DNA of 64,000 bases from Streptomyces atroolivaceus. GTDB taxonomy: Bacteria; Actinomycetota; Actinomycetes; Streptomycetales; Streptomycetaceae. The notes below the pieces were generated by a model. That model was not told where the DNA came from, made no database searches, and saw nothing but the letters and a program-made list of their open reading frames with translations. This document shows, piece by piece, positions 45,113-53,295 of the stretch. The position numbers and the translations under genes are program-made. Position 1 is the first letter of the stretch, and each line of letters opens with the position of its first letter. Location: the NCBI RefSeq assembly GCF_000717025.1, contig NZ_JNXG01000013.1, forward strand, positions 124,001 to 188,000, written 5' to 3'.

Positions 45113-45141
45113 AAAAAGGCCTCCCGCCAGCAAGGAAGGCC
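45113..45141 (-). promoter_or_regulatory. Terminator-like hairpin and T-run in the CCC1/VIT1 leader
   Basis: On the minus strand, GGCCTTCC and GGGAGGCC (genome 45118-45141) pair across an 8-base loop with one wobble, immediately followed by TTTTT (45113-45117), about 68 bases before the start codon. This is the form of an intrinsic attenuator or a riboswitch expression platform. No known aptamer was recognised in the 80 bases upstream. Confidence 0.5.
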
Positions 45142-45267
45142 GAACTTACCTGCCACCGAGGCGTCACCCGTGCAGCCGATTTGTACGAAATACGCGCCTC
45201 CTCTCGGCGCGAGCGGGGAAACCTCGCGTATCCGGTCTGTTCCGGTTGCGAGCGAAGGGTCGACACG

Positions 45268-46506
45268 ATGGGGCTCATGGCGGACGGTCCGGTGGCGGGC
45301 ACGGGTGACCGGGCGCGGGGAGCGTTGCTGGGGCTCGCGGTGGGGGACGCGCTCGGCGCACCTGCGGAGAACATGCGTCCGTCCGAGATCCGCCGCCGCT
45401 GGGGCCGCATCGAGGGTTTCGTCAGCGACGACCCTGCCGGGACCGACGACACCGAGTACGCGATCTTCTCCGGGCTCCTGCTGGCCCGGCACGGCTCGGC
45501 GCTCACCGTCCCGCACGTCGAGCGGGCCTGGCACCACTGGATCGCCGATCTCGACGAGGGCCCCTTCCGGGGTGCCGGATTCAGCGAGCGCGGAACGCTG
45601 GAGAACCTGCGGCGCGGCCTCGCCGCCCCGATCTCGGCCCAGCACCGGCACGCCTGGAGCGACGGTCTCGCGATGCGGGCGGCGCCGTTCGGGGTCTTCG
45701 CGGCGGGCCGGCCGGCCGAGGCGGCGCGCCTGGTGGCGGTGGACGGGTCGGTCAGCCATGACGGGGAGGGCATCTACGGAGGGCAGGCGGTCGCGGCGGG
45801 GGTGGCCGCCGCGATGGTCGGGGCGGGCCTCGCCTCGGTGATCGCCGCCGCACTCTCGGTCGTACCGATGGACTCCTGGACGGCCCGCTCGCTGCGCCGC
45901 GCGGTCACGGCCGCGCAGCGCTCGTACCCGGACCGGCTGACGGGGGAGCGTGCGGTGCGCTCCGCCGTGGTGATCGGCGGGTACCCGTGGACGGACCTGG
46001 CGCCTGAGGCGGTGGGCCTGGCCTTCGGCGCCCTCACGGCGGCGCGCGGCGACTTCCGTACGGCGGTGCTCACGGCCGTGAACATGGGCCGCGACGCCGA
46101 CACCACGGCCGCCGTGGCGGGCGCGCTGGCGGGCGCGCTGCACGGGGCGTCCGCCATCCCCCGTGACTGGGCGGCGGCGATCGGCCCGGTGCGGGGCAGT
46201 TGCCTGCCGTCGATGCGGGGCTATCACGTCTTGGACATCGCGGAGCTGCTCACCCCGGACGACGGGGAGGATCAGCCCGGGGCGCCGCCCACCCTGAACC
46301 GGGAGCCCGACACGGCGGCCCGGGAGCCCGCCCGGAGCGGGGAACCCGTCCCGTGCCCGGAGCCCGGCGCCGTGCCCGTGTCCCCGCGCGCGGAGATGTC
46401 CGGCGCCCCCTGCTCCGGCGCACATCCGGCAGACGCCCCGTGGCACACGCCCGTACGCACCGGACCGGGCTCTCCGGCCTCCGGCGCCCTGCGGGACGCG
46501 CGGTGA
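45268..46506 (+). CDS. ADP-ribosylglycohydrolase (DraG/ARH-like), paralogue 1
   Basis: This 412-residue protein is the first of four DraG-like enzymes in one operon. Family metal motifs are intact: GLAVGDALGAPAE near the N-terminus, GTDDTEYAI for the first dimetal site and NMGRDADTTAAVAGALAGA for the C-terminal site. The final ~90 residues are Pro/Ala/Glu-rich tail without fold. DraG-family enzymes remove ADP-ribose from proteins or small molecules, or hydrolyse other N-glycosides; the substrate here is unknown. ATG 45268 is preceded by AAGGG. It is coupled to the next gene through a GTGA overlap. Confidence 0.87.
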   Translation: MGLMADGPVAGTGDRARGALLGLAVGDALGAPAENMRPSEIRRRWGRIEGFVSDDPAGTDDTEYAIFSGLLLARHGSALTVPHVERAWHHWIADLDEGPFRGAGFSERGTLENLRRGLAAPISAQHRHAWSDGLAMRAAPFGVFAAGRPAEAARLVAVDGSVSHDGEGIYGGQAVAAGVAAAMVGAGLASVIAAALSVVPMDSWTARSLRRAVTAAQRSYPDRLTGERAVRSAVVIGGYPWTDLAPEAVGLAFGALTAARGDFRTAVLTAVNMGRDADTTAAVAGALAGALHGASAIPRDWAAAIGPVRGSCLPSMRGYHVLDIAELLTPDDGEDQPGAPPTLNREPDTAAREPARSGEPVPCPEPGAVPVSPRAEMSGAPCSGAHPADAPWHTPVRTGPGSPASGALRDAR

Positions 46507-47825
46507 CCGCCGCCCGTCGCGCCCCACGGGGGACGCCGCCCGTACCGGTGGAGCCCGCTCCGCACGTGGCCATCCGGATCACCGCCGGACCGGCGGCCCC
46601 GAGCGGCGCCGCGGAGCAGGGCGCACCGGCCAGGCAGGTCAGGATCGAGGGGCTGCTGCTCGGGCTGGCCGCCGGCGACGCCGCCGGGTGGCCCGCCGCG
46701 CGCCACCGGGCGGCGCGGATGCCGGAGTGGACGAGGCGGCTCACCCGGGAGCTGGACACCTTCGCGGAGCAGAACGCCACGACGACGCTCCCCGTGCCGA
46801 TCGCCCTCAACCAGCCGCCGGAACCGCTGCGGCTCGGCCCGTCCGACGACGCCGAGTGGGCCGCCTTCACCGCGCGGACCGTGCTGGCCGCCGCCGCCGA
46901 CCACGCACCGGACCTCTCCCCCGGCCACCGGATGCGGGACGCGGTCGACCGCTCGTGGAACGCGCTGGCGGCGAAGGTCGCCGCCGCGAGTGCCCGGGCG
47001 CCCGAGGTCGAGTCGGCCGTCCTTCCGCTGCGTGCCCGGATCTCCGTACGGGCCGGGCTCGGCAATCTGGCCGCCGGGCTGCGCCCGCCCGCCACCGGCC
47101 ACGACAATCCGCACTACTTCGACGACGCGGCCTGCGTGCGGGCCGCCGTCCTCGCGGTCGTGCACCCCGGCGACCCCGCGGCGGCGGCCGGCCTCGCCGA
47201 GTTCGACGCCCGGTACACCCAGGACGGTGACGGGGTGCACGGCGCACGTGCCATCGCCGCCGCGATCGCCGAGGCCCTCGCCGGGGCGGACGTCGACACG
47301 GTGGTGAACGCCGCGCTCGACCAGCTTCCCGACGGCACCGAGATCGCCCGTAACGCCGTCCACGCCGTACGGCTGGCACGGGAGTTCGCGGGCGAGGCGG
47401 CGGGTGCCTTCGCCCTCGTCCCCGTGCTGGAGCATCAGATCGTCGACCACGTCTACAGCTACGGGATCGCCGCGGCCGAGACCGTGCCGGTCGCCCTCGC
47501 GCTGACGACCGCGGCCCGGGGCGAGCTCGCCCAGGCCGTCCCCGCCGCGGCCTGCCTGTCCCGGGTCGCCGATTCGGCGCCCGCGCTCGCGGGGACCCTG
47601 ACCGGGGCGCTGGGCGGGGCGGCGACCGTGCCCGCGGGCTGGCGGGAGGCCTGCCGGACGCTGGCGGGGTGTGCGCTGCCCCGGCTCGCCGGCACGGACC
47701 TCATCGAACTCGCCGGGCAGCTGGCAGCCACGGAACCGGCCACCCCGGGTGGACAATTCCGGCATGGCACACAAAACATCCGAACCGCTCGCGGCCGGCA
47801 CCACCACGACGCTCACCCTGGATGA
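46503..47825 (+). CDS. DraG-like protein, paralogue 2, with degraded C-terminal metal motif
   Basis: This 440-residue protein starts at GTG 46503, overlapping the previous stop. It retains the opening LLLGLAAGDAAGWPA and a GPSDDAEW variant of the first dimetal motif. At the C-terminal position where paralogues have GRDADT or GRDCDS, it reads SRVADSAPALAG, losing the first Asp. This may weaken or abolish a two-metal mechanism. The opening ~60 residues are Pro/Ala-rich. It could form a hetero-oligomer with the intact paralogues, which is speculation. The final 62 bases overlap the start of the next gene in another frame. Confidence 0.75.
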   Translation: MTAARRAPRGTPPVPVEPAPHVAIRITAGPAAPSGAAEQGAPARQVRIEGLLLGLAAGDAAGWPAARHRAARMPEWTRRLTRELDTFAEQNATTTLPVPIALNQPPEPLRLGPSDDAEWAAFTARTVLAAAADHAPDLSPGHRMRDAVDRSWNALAAKVAAASARAPEVESAVLPLRARISVRAGLGNLAAGLRPPATGHDNPHYFDDAACVRAAVLAVVHPGDPAAAAGLAEFDARYTQDGDGVHGARAIAAAIAEALAGADVDTVVNAALDQLPDGTEIARNAVHAVRLAREFAGEAAGAFALVPVLEHQIVDHVYSYGIAAAETVPVALALTTAARGELAQAVPAAACLSRVADSAPALAGTLTGALGGAATVPAGWREACRTLAGCALPRLAGTDLIELAGQLAATEPATPGGQFRHGTQNIRTARGRHHHDAHPG

Positions 47826-48957
47826 ACGCATCACCGGAGCCCTCGTCGGCGCGGCCGTCGGGGACGCGCTCGGCGGCCCCGTCGAGGGCTGGACACCCGA
47901 GCAGATCGCCGAGCGTCACGGCGGCCGGGTGACGGGCGTCGTCGGGCCCTGGTACGGCGACGACTGGCGCACGGCACGCCCCATCGCCCCGTACCACAAG
48001 GGGGACGGACACGTCACCGACGACACCTTGATGACCCATGCGCTGGTCCGGGTGTACGAGAAGGTGCGCGGCCACCTCGACGCGTACGCCGTCGCCGACC
48101 ACCTCGTACCGGACCTGATGTCACGGCCCCGCTGGATCCCGGAGCTGGAGGCCGAGGCGCTCCCCCTCCAGCGGATCTTCCTCGCCGAGAAGTGGATCGT
48201 CACGCGGCTGCACTACGGGCACGCCGACCCCCGCGAGGCCGGATCGGGGAACATCGTCAACTGCGGGGCGGCGATGTACATGGCCCCGGTCGGCCTCGTG
48301 AACGCCGCCCACCCGGAAGCGGCGTACGCGGAGGCGCTCGACGTCGCCGGCGCCCACCAGTCCTCGTACGGGAGGGAGGCGGCCGGGGTCCTGGCCGCCG
48401 CCGTCGCCGCCGCGTGCGCCCCGGAGGCCAGCCCCGCCTCCGTCGTCGAGACGGCACTGGCGCTCGCCAAGGACGGCACCCGGTCGGCGATCGAGTCGGC
48501 GTGCGAAGTCGCCTCCCGCTACACGGACTTCGAGTCCGCGCTGGTGCCGTTGCGCGCCGCCGTCGCCCCGTTCGACACGGTGGGGCCCCACTACCGCGAC
48601 CCCTCTCTCGGCGCCCGGCGGCCCTCGCGGCTGCACTCCGTCGAGGAACTGCCGGTGGCGCTCGGAATGCTGCTCGTCGGTGACGGCGACTACCGGCACA
48701 CGGTGCTCGGCTCGGTCAACTACGGCCGCGACTGCGACTCGATCGCCACGATGAGCGGCGCGCTCGCGGGCGCGCTCCACGGCGAACAGGCGATCCCCGC
48801 GACATGGGTGAAGACGGTCGCCGAGGCCAGCCGCCTCGATCTGCACGCCCCGGCGCGGGCCCTCGCGGAGGTGGCCCGCGAGATCTTCGTACGGGACACG
48901 AAGCGGCGCCGCGCGCACGAGGCGGCTTTCGCCGCACTGACGGGCCCCGGCCGGTGA
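47764..48957 (+). CDS. ADP-ribosylglycohydrolase (DraG-like), paralogue 3
   Basis: This 397-residue protein uses ATG 47764 inside the previous gene. It has strong DraG features: GALVGAAVGDALGGPVEGW, the first dimetal site GHVTDDTLMTHALV, and the C-terminal VNYGRDCDSIATMSGALAGA. It ends in a GTGA overlap with paralogue 4. Of the four, it reads as closest to the canonical family in composition and length. It is probably active as a metal-dependent N-glycosidase. The natural substrate cannot be assigned from sequence. Confidence 0.88.
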   Translation: MAHKTSEPLAAGTTTTLTLDERITGALVGAAVGDALGGPVEGWTPEQIAERHGGRVTGVVGPWYGDDWRTARPIAPYHKGDGHVTDDTLMTHALVRVYEKVRGHLDAYAVADHLVPDLMSRPRWIPELEAEALPLQRIFLAEKWIVTRLHYGHADPREAGSGNIVNCGAAMYMAPVGLVNAAHPEAAYAEALDVAGAHQSSYGREAAGVLAAAVAAACAPEASPASVVETALALAKDGTRSAIESACEVASRYTDFESALVPLRAAVAPFDTVGPHYRDPSLGARRPSRLHSVEELPVALGMLLVGDGDYRHTVLGSVNYGRDCDSIATMSGALAGALHGEQAIPATWVKTVAEASRLDLHAPARALAEVAREIFVRDTKRRRAHEAAFAALTGPGR

Positions 48958-50330
48958 CCGTACGCCTGACCTGGGTCCAGCCCGAGGACCTGGTGGGTCA
49001 CGAGCTGCGCCAGGCCGCACAGGACGGCCGGGACGTCGGGGACGTCAGGGACGTCGAACAGCGCTGGTACGCGGCGGGCGGCGCCCCCGCCCCGGAGCGT
49101 GCGGGGGCTTCGGAGCCCCCCGCGCCGCGCGGCCTGCGGGCGCTCGCCGAACAGCTGCTGGACGAACTCGCGCTCATCGAGAGCCCGTTGGCCGAGGACG
49201 AGCCGACCGGGCTCTCCGGGATCCGGGCCGCCTGCACCCGATGGCCCGCCCCGCGCACGCGCCCCGTGACCCTCGGGCCCGACCGTCTGCACGCGGCCTG
49301 GCTGGGCCGGGCCGCGGGCTGCCTGCTGGGCAAACCGGTCGAGAAGCTTCCGCTGGCCGGCATCCGCGCCCTGGCCCGCGCCACCGGCAACTGGCCGCTC
49401 ACCACATGGTTCACCGCCCGGGGCCTGCCCGGTGAACTGGCCGCAGCCCACCCCTGGAACCGCCGCTCGGCGCCCACCTCCCTGGCGGAGAACATCGACG
49501 GGATGCCGGAGGACGACGATCTCAACTACGCGTTGCTGACCGTGCTGTTGCTCCAGAGGCACGGACGCGGTTTCAGCACGTCCGACCTCGCCCGGCTGTG
49601 GCTCGACGAGCTCCCGGCGGGCCGCGTCTTCACCGCCGAGCGCGTCGCGTACCGCAATCTGCTCGACGGCGTCGAGCCGCCGGACACGGCGCGTCACCGC
49701 AACCCGTTCCGGGAGTGGATCGGCGCCCAGATCCGGGCCGACGTGCACGGCTGGACCCACCCCGGCGACCCGGGCGCCGCCGCGGAACAGGCCCACCGGG
49801 ACGCGGTCCTGACCCACACGGCCAACGGGGTCTACGGCGCGATGTTCACCGCCGCCGCCCTGGCGGAGGCGGCGGGCGGGGAGACGGATGTGCACGGCTG
49901 CCTGGCGGCGGGGCTGCGCGTGGTGCCGCCCCGCTCCCGGTACGCCCGCGCGGTGCGCCTGGGTGTCCAGGCGGCGCGCGCGGAACGGGACTTCGACACG
50001 GTCGTGGACCGTCTCCACGACACCTACGGATCCACCCACCACTGGGTGCACGTCCTGCCCAACGCGGCGCTCCTCGCCGCCGCCCTCACCCACGCGGACG
50101 GGGACTTCGGCCGCTCCATCGGCTGCGCGGTGTCCGGTGGCTGGGACACCGACTCGAACGGTGCGACGGCCGGCTCGCTCGCGGGGCTGCTGGCCGGGCG
50201 GGCCGCCGCACTGCCCGACCACTGGACCGCCCCGCTCAAGAACCGCCTCGCCACGTCCGTGCCCGGATTCGACTCCGTCGGCTTCGACACCCTCGCGGAA
50301 CTGACCTACCAGGAGGTACGCCGCTCATGA
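48954..50330 (+). CDS. ADP-ribosylglycohydrolase (DraG-like), paralogue 4
   Basis: This 458-residue protein carries a ~100-residue N-terminal extension (VRLTWVQPEDLVGHELRQAA and beyond) before the DraG domain starting near LHAAWLGRAAGCLLGKPVEK. The dimetal motifs are GMPEDDDLNYALL and GGWDTDSNGATAGSLAGLLAG, a variant seen in more distant family members. The GTG start overlaps the previous stop by four bases. The stop overlaps the kinase start. The extension has no recognised domain and might select substrate or partners. Confidence 0.85.
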   Translation: MTVRLTWVQPEDLVGHELRQAAQDGRDVGDVRDVEQRWYAAGGAPAPERAGASEPPAPRGLRALAEQLLDELALIESPLAEDEPTGLSGIRAACTRWPAPRTRPVTLGPDRLHAAWLGRAAGCLLGKPVEKLPLAGIRALARATGNWPLTTWFTARGLPGELAAAHPWNRRSAPTSLAENIDGMPEDDDLNYALLTVLLLQRHGRGFSTSDLARLWLDELPAGRVFTAERVAYRNLLDGVEPPDTARHRNPFREWIGAQIRADVHGWTHPGDPGAAAEQAHRDAVLTHTANGVYGAMFTAAALAEAAGGETDVHGCLAAGLRVVPPRSRYARAVRLGVQAARAERDFDTVVDRLHDTYGSTHHWVHVLPNAALLAAALTHADGDFGRSIGCAVSGGWDTDSNGATAGSLAGLLAGRAAALPDHWTAPLKNRLATSVPGFDSVGFDTLAELTYQEVRRS

Positions 50331-51211
50331 CAGCGATCGCGGTGCTCGGAAGCACCAACATGGACCTGGTCGCCTACGTCGCCCGGGCACCCGGGCGCGG
50401 GGAGACCGTCACCGGGCGGGAGTTCCGGACCGTCCCCGGCGGCAAGGGGGCGAACCAGGCCGTCGCCGCGGCCCGCGCGGGAGGGGAGGTGGTGATGATC
50501 GGCGCGGTCGGGACCGACGAGTACGGTTCGCTGCTCCGCACGAACCTGGAGCACGCAGGCGTGGACACGGAACTGCTGCACACCGTGGCGGGGCCCAGCG
50601 GCACCGCGCACATCGTCGTCGACGACGAGGGGGCCAACGCGATCGTGGTGATCCCCGGCGCGAACGGCTCGGTGACCGCCCTCGGCCCCGGAGGGCAGGC
50701 AGCCGTCGCCGCGGCGGGCCTGCTGCTCCTGCAGCTGGAACTCCCGATGGCCGCCGTGACCGAAGCGGCGCGCACGGCGAAGACCCACGGTGTGAGGACG
50801 ATCCTCACCCCCTCCCCCGTGCAGCCGCTGCCGTCCGGGCTGCTGGACGCCGTCGACCTGCTGATCCCCAACGAGCACGAAGCGGCGGCACTGACCGGCT
50901 ACGAGGAACCGCACGCCGCGGCGCAGATCCTGCTCCGCGAGGTCCCCGAGGTGGTGATCACGCTCGGCCGAAAGGGCTGCCTGTACGCGGCCCGGGGCAG
51001 CGAACCGGTCCTCTTCCCGGCCCCGGAGGTGACCGCGGTCGACACGACGGGCGCCGGGGACACCTTCGTCGGCACGCTCGCCGTGGCGCTCGGCGAGGGC
51101 CGGGCCGTGCCCGAGGCGGTGGCCTGGGCGTCCTCGGCCGCGGCGCTCTGTGTGCAGAGACCCGGCGCCTCGACGTCCATGCCCTACCGCAGTGAGATCG
51201 GTGCGGCATGA
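50327..51211 (+). CDS. PfkB-family carbohydrate kinase (ribokinase-like)
   Basis: This 294-residue cytoplasmic sugar or nucleoside kinase has the N-terminal PfkB signature GGKGANQAVAAARAGG. The C-terminal signature DTTGAGDTFVGTLA contains the catalytic Asp and the anion hole. The opening AVLGSTNMDLVAYVARAPGRGET resembles ribokinase. AGGAGG precedes the ATG, which overlaps the previous stop. In this operon it could phosphorylate a pentose or nucleoside released by the DraG-like hydrolases, which is inference from context. Confidence 0.9.
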   Translation: MTAIAVLGSTNMDLVAYVARAPGRGETVTGREFRTVPGGKGANQAVAAARAGGEVVMIGAVGTDEYGSLLRTNLEHAGVDTELLHTVAGPSGTAHIVVDDEGANAIVVIPGANGSVTALGPGGQAAVAAAGLLLLQLELPMAAVTEAARTAKTHGVRTILTPSPVQPLPSGLLDAVDLLIPNEHEAAALTGYEEPHAAAQILLREVPEVVITLGRKGCLYAARGSEPVLFPAPEVTAVDTTGAGDTFVGTLAVALGEGRAVPEAVAWASSAAALCVQRPGASTSMPYRSEIGAA

Positions 51212-52410
51212 CTGCTGCTCCGACGACGCCGCCGCTCGCCGGCCTGCGGGTCCTGGATCTCGCCACACTCTTCGCCGGGCCGCTCGCGGCCACCATGCTC
51301 GGGGACTTCGGGGCCGAGGTCATCAAGGTCGAGCACCCTCGCAAACCCGATCCCTCGCGTGGTCACGGCCCCGCCAAGGACGGCATCGGCCTGTGGTGGA
51401 AGCTGCTCGGCCGGAACAAGCGCACACTGACCCTCGATCTCTCCGCCCCCGGCGGCCGGGACGTCCTGCTGCGGCTCGCCGCGGACACCGACGTGATCAT
51501 CGAGAACTTCCGGCCGGGCACCCTGGAACGCTGGGGACTGGGCTGGGAGGAGCTGCGTGCCGTCAACCCCCGGCTGGTGCTGGCCAGGGTCACGGGCTTC
51601 GGGCAGAAGGGCCCGTACGCCCACCGGCCGGGCTTCGGCACGCTCGCCGAGGCGATGAGCGGCTTCGCCGCCGTCACCGGGGAGCCGGACGGGCCGCCGA
51701 CCCTGCCGCCGTTCGGGCTCGCCGATTCGATCGCGGCGCTGGCCACGGCGTACGCGGTGATGACGGCGCTGGCCGGGCGTGACCGCACCGGAGCCGGGCA
51801 GGTCGTGGACATGGCGATCATCGAGCCGATCCTGACCGTGCTGGGGCCGCAGCCTCTCTGGTACGACCAGCTCGGCTACGTCCAGCCGCGCACCGGCAAC
51901 CGCTCCCGCAACAACGCGCCGCGCAACACCTACCGCACCGCCGACGGCCACTGGGTCGCCGTCTCGACCTCGGCCCAGTCGGTCGCGGAACGCGTGATGC
52001 GACTGGTGGGGCGCCCGGAACTGATCGAGGAGCCGTGGTTCTCCGCGGGGAGCACACGCGCCGAGCACGCGGACGAACTCGACGAGGCGGTGGGCCACTG
52101 GATCGCGCGGCGCACCCGGGAGGAGGCGGTGGACGCGTTCGAGAAGGCCGAGGCGGCGATCGCGCCGATCCACGACGTGCGGGATGTGATGGAGGATCCC
52201 CAGTACCGGGCGCTGGGCACGATCACCGAGGTCGACGATCCGGAGCTGGGACCGCTGCGGATGCAGAACGTGCTGTTCCGGCTCTCGGAGACCCCGGGGG
52301 CGGTCCGCTGGGCCGGCCGGCCGCACGGAGCGGACACGGACGAGATCCTGGCGGAGGCCGGCCTCTCCGCGCCGGCGATCGCGGAGCTGCGGGACGAGGG
52401 CACGCTGTGA
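51208..52410 (+). CDS. Class III CoA-transferase (CaiB/BaiF family)
   Basis: This 400-residue enzyme moves CoA between carboxylates. Typical segments are LAGLRVLDLATLFAGPLAATMLGDFGAEVIKVE at the N-terminus, NKRTLTLDLSAPGG, and ENFRPGTLERWGLGWEEL with the catalytic-Asp region nearby. The ATG overlaps the kinase stop as ATGA. Succinyl-CoA or another activated acid is the usual donor; the acceptor is unknown. It is followed by a CitE-like lyase, a pairing known from itaconate/citramalate degradation, though the intervening hydratase of that pathway is absent here. Confidence 0.9.
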   Translation: MTAAPTTPPLAGLRVLDLATLFAGPLAATMLGDFGAEVIKVEHPRKPDPSRGHGPAKDGIGLWWKLLGRNKRTLTLDLSAPGGRDVLLRLAADTDVIIENFRPGTLERWGLGWEELRAVNPRLVLARVTGFGQKGPYAHRPGFGTLAEAMSGFAAVTGEPDGPPTLPPFGLADSIAALATAYAVMTALAGRDRTGAGQVVDMAIIEPILTVLGPQPLWYDQLGYVQPRTGNRSRNNAPRNTYRTADGHWVAVSTSAQSVAERVMRLVGRPELIEEPWFSAGSTRAEHADELDEAVGHWIARRTREEAVDAFEKAEAAIAPIHDVRDVMEDPQYRALGTITEVDDPELGPLRMQNVLFRLSETPGAVRWAGRPHGADTDEILAEAGLSAPAIAELRDEGTL

Positions 52411-53225
52411 GCAGCCCGGAGGTGGCGCTGACCTGGCTGTACGTTCCCGGGGACCGTCCCGGGGTGGTGCGCAAGGCGCTCGGCTCGGGCGCGGACGTGG
52501 TGATCGTCGACCTGGAGGACGCGGTCGCCCCGGACCGCAAGGAGTACGCGCGGAAGGCGACGGCGGAGCTCCTCTCGGATCCGGTCACGGTGGACCCGCT
52601 GTCCGTGCCGGTCCATGTCCGGGTGCACGGCGAGGACGACGTGAAGGCACTGGCGGGGCTGCCGGGGCTGGCCGGGATGCGGCTTCCCAAGATCACACAC
52701 GCGGCGTCCGTGCACCATGTCGCGGCTCTTGCGCCGGGCGTACCGCTGTATCCGCTGCTGGAGTCCGCACTGGCCATCGAGCACGCGTACTCGATCGCCG
52801 GGGCACATCACGCCGTACGGGGGGTCGCACTGGGCGAGGCGGATCTCCGGGCGGACCTGGGGGTCCAGGGCGATCCCGGTCTCGACTGGCCGCGCAGCCG
52901 TGTGGTGACCGCCGCACGGGCCGCCGGTCTCGACCCGCCCGTGATGTCGGTGTACCCCGATGTCCGGGACCTGTCCGGGCTGCGGTCGTCCTGTGCGCAC
53001 GGGAGGGACCTCGGTCTGCTCGGACGGACGGCGATCCATCCCCGCCAGCTGCCGGTCATCGAGCGGGCGTTCCGGCCCACGGCGCGCGAGGTCGAGGCGG
53101 CGGAACAGATCCTGGAGGCGTCCCGGACCGAGGCGGGGGCGCAGGCCCTGCCGGACGGGAGGTTCGTCGACGCCGCGGTGGTCGCGACCGCGGAACGGAC
53201 ACTCTCGCTGGCGCGGCGGCGTTGA
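52407..53225 (+). CDS. CitE-like lyase (HpcH/HpaI superfamily)
   Basis: This 272-residue TIM-barrel enzyme resembles citrate lyase beta and malyl/citramalyl-CoA lyases. Visible motifs are LYVPGDRPGVVRKALGSGADVVIVDLEDAV with the substrate-binding Arg and metal-binding Glu, GMRLPKI, VALGEADLRADLG and GRTAIHPRQLPVI near the C-terminus. The GTG overlaps the CoA-transferase stop as GTGA. It likely cleaves a short beta-hydroxyacyl-CoA into acetyl-CoA or pyruvate plus another product; the exact substrate is unknown. A strong hairpin ends the operon. Confidence 0.87.
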   Translation: MSSPEVALTWLYVPGDRPGVVRKALGSGADVVIVDLEDAVAPDRKEYARKATAELLSDPVTVDPLSVPVHVRVHGEDDVKALAGLPGLAGMRLPKITHAASVHHVAALAPGVPLYPLLESALAIEHAYSIAGAHHAVRGVALGEADLRADLGVQGDPGLDWPRSRVVTAARAAGLDPPVMSVYPDVRDLSGLRSSCAHGRDLGLLGRTAIHPRQLPVIERAFRPTAREVEAAEQILEASRTEAGAQALPDGRFVDAAVVATAERTLSLARRR

Positions 53226-53240
53226 GGCCGTGGCATGCGC

Positions 53241-53279
53241 GAAGGGGCCGCCGGACCTCTACGGTCCGGCGGCCCCTTC
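53241..53279. terminator. Bidirectional terminator between CitE-like gene and lgt
   Basis: Bases 53241-53257 and 53263-53279 form a perfect 17-bp stem with a 5-base loop (TCTAC), starting 16 bases after the CitE-like stop and ending 16 bases from the converging lgt stop. Confidence 0.9.
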
Positions 53280-53295
53280 GGCGGTCTGCGGAGCG

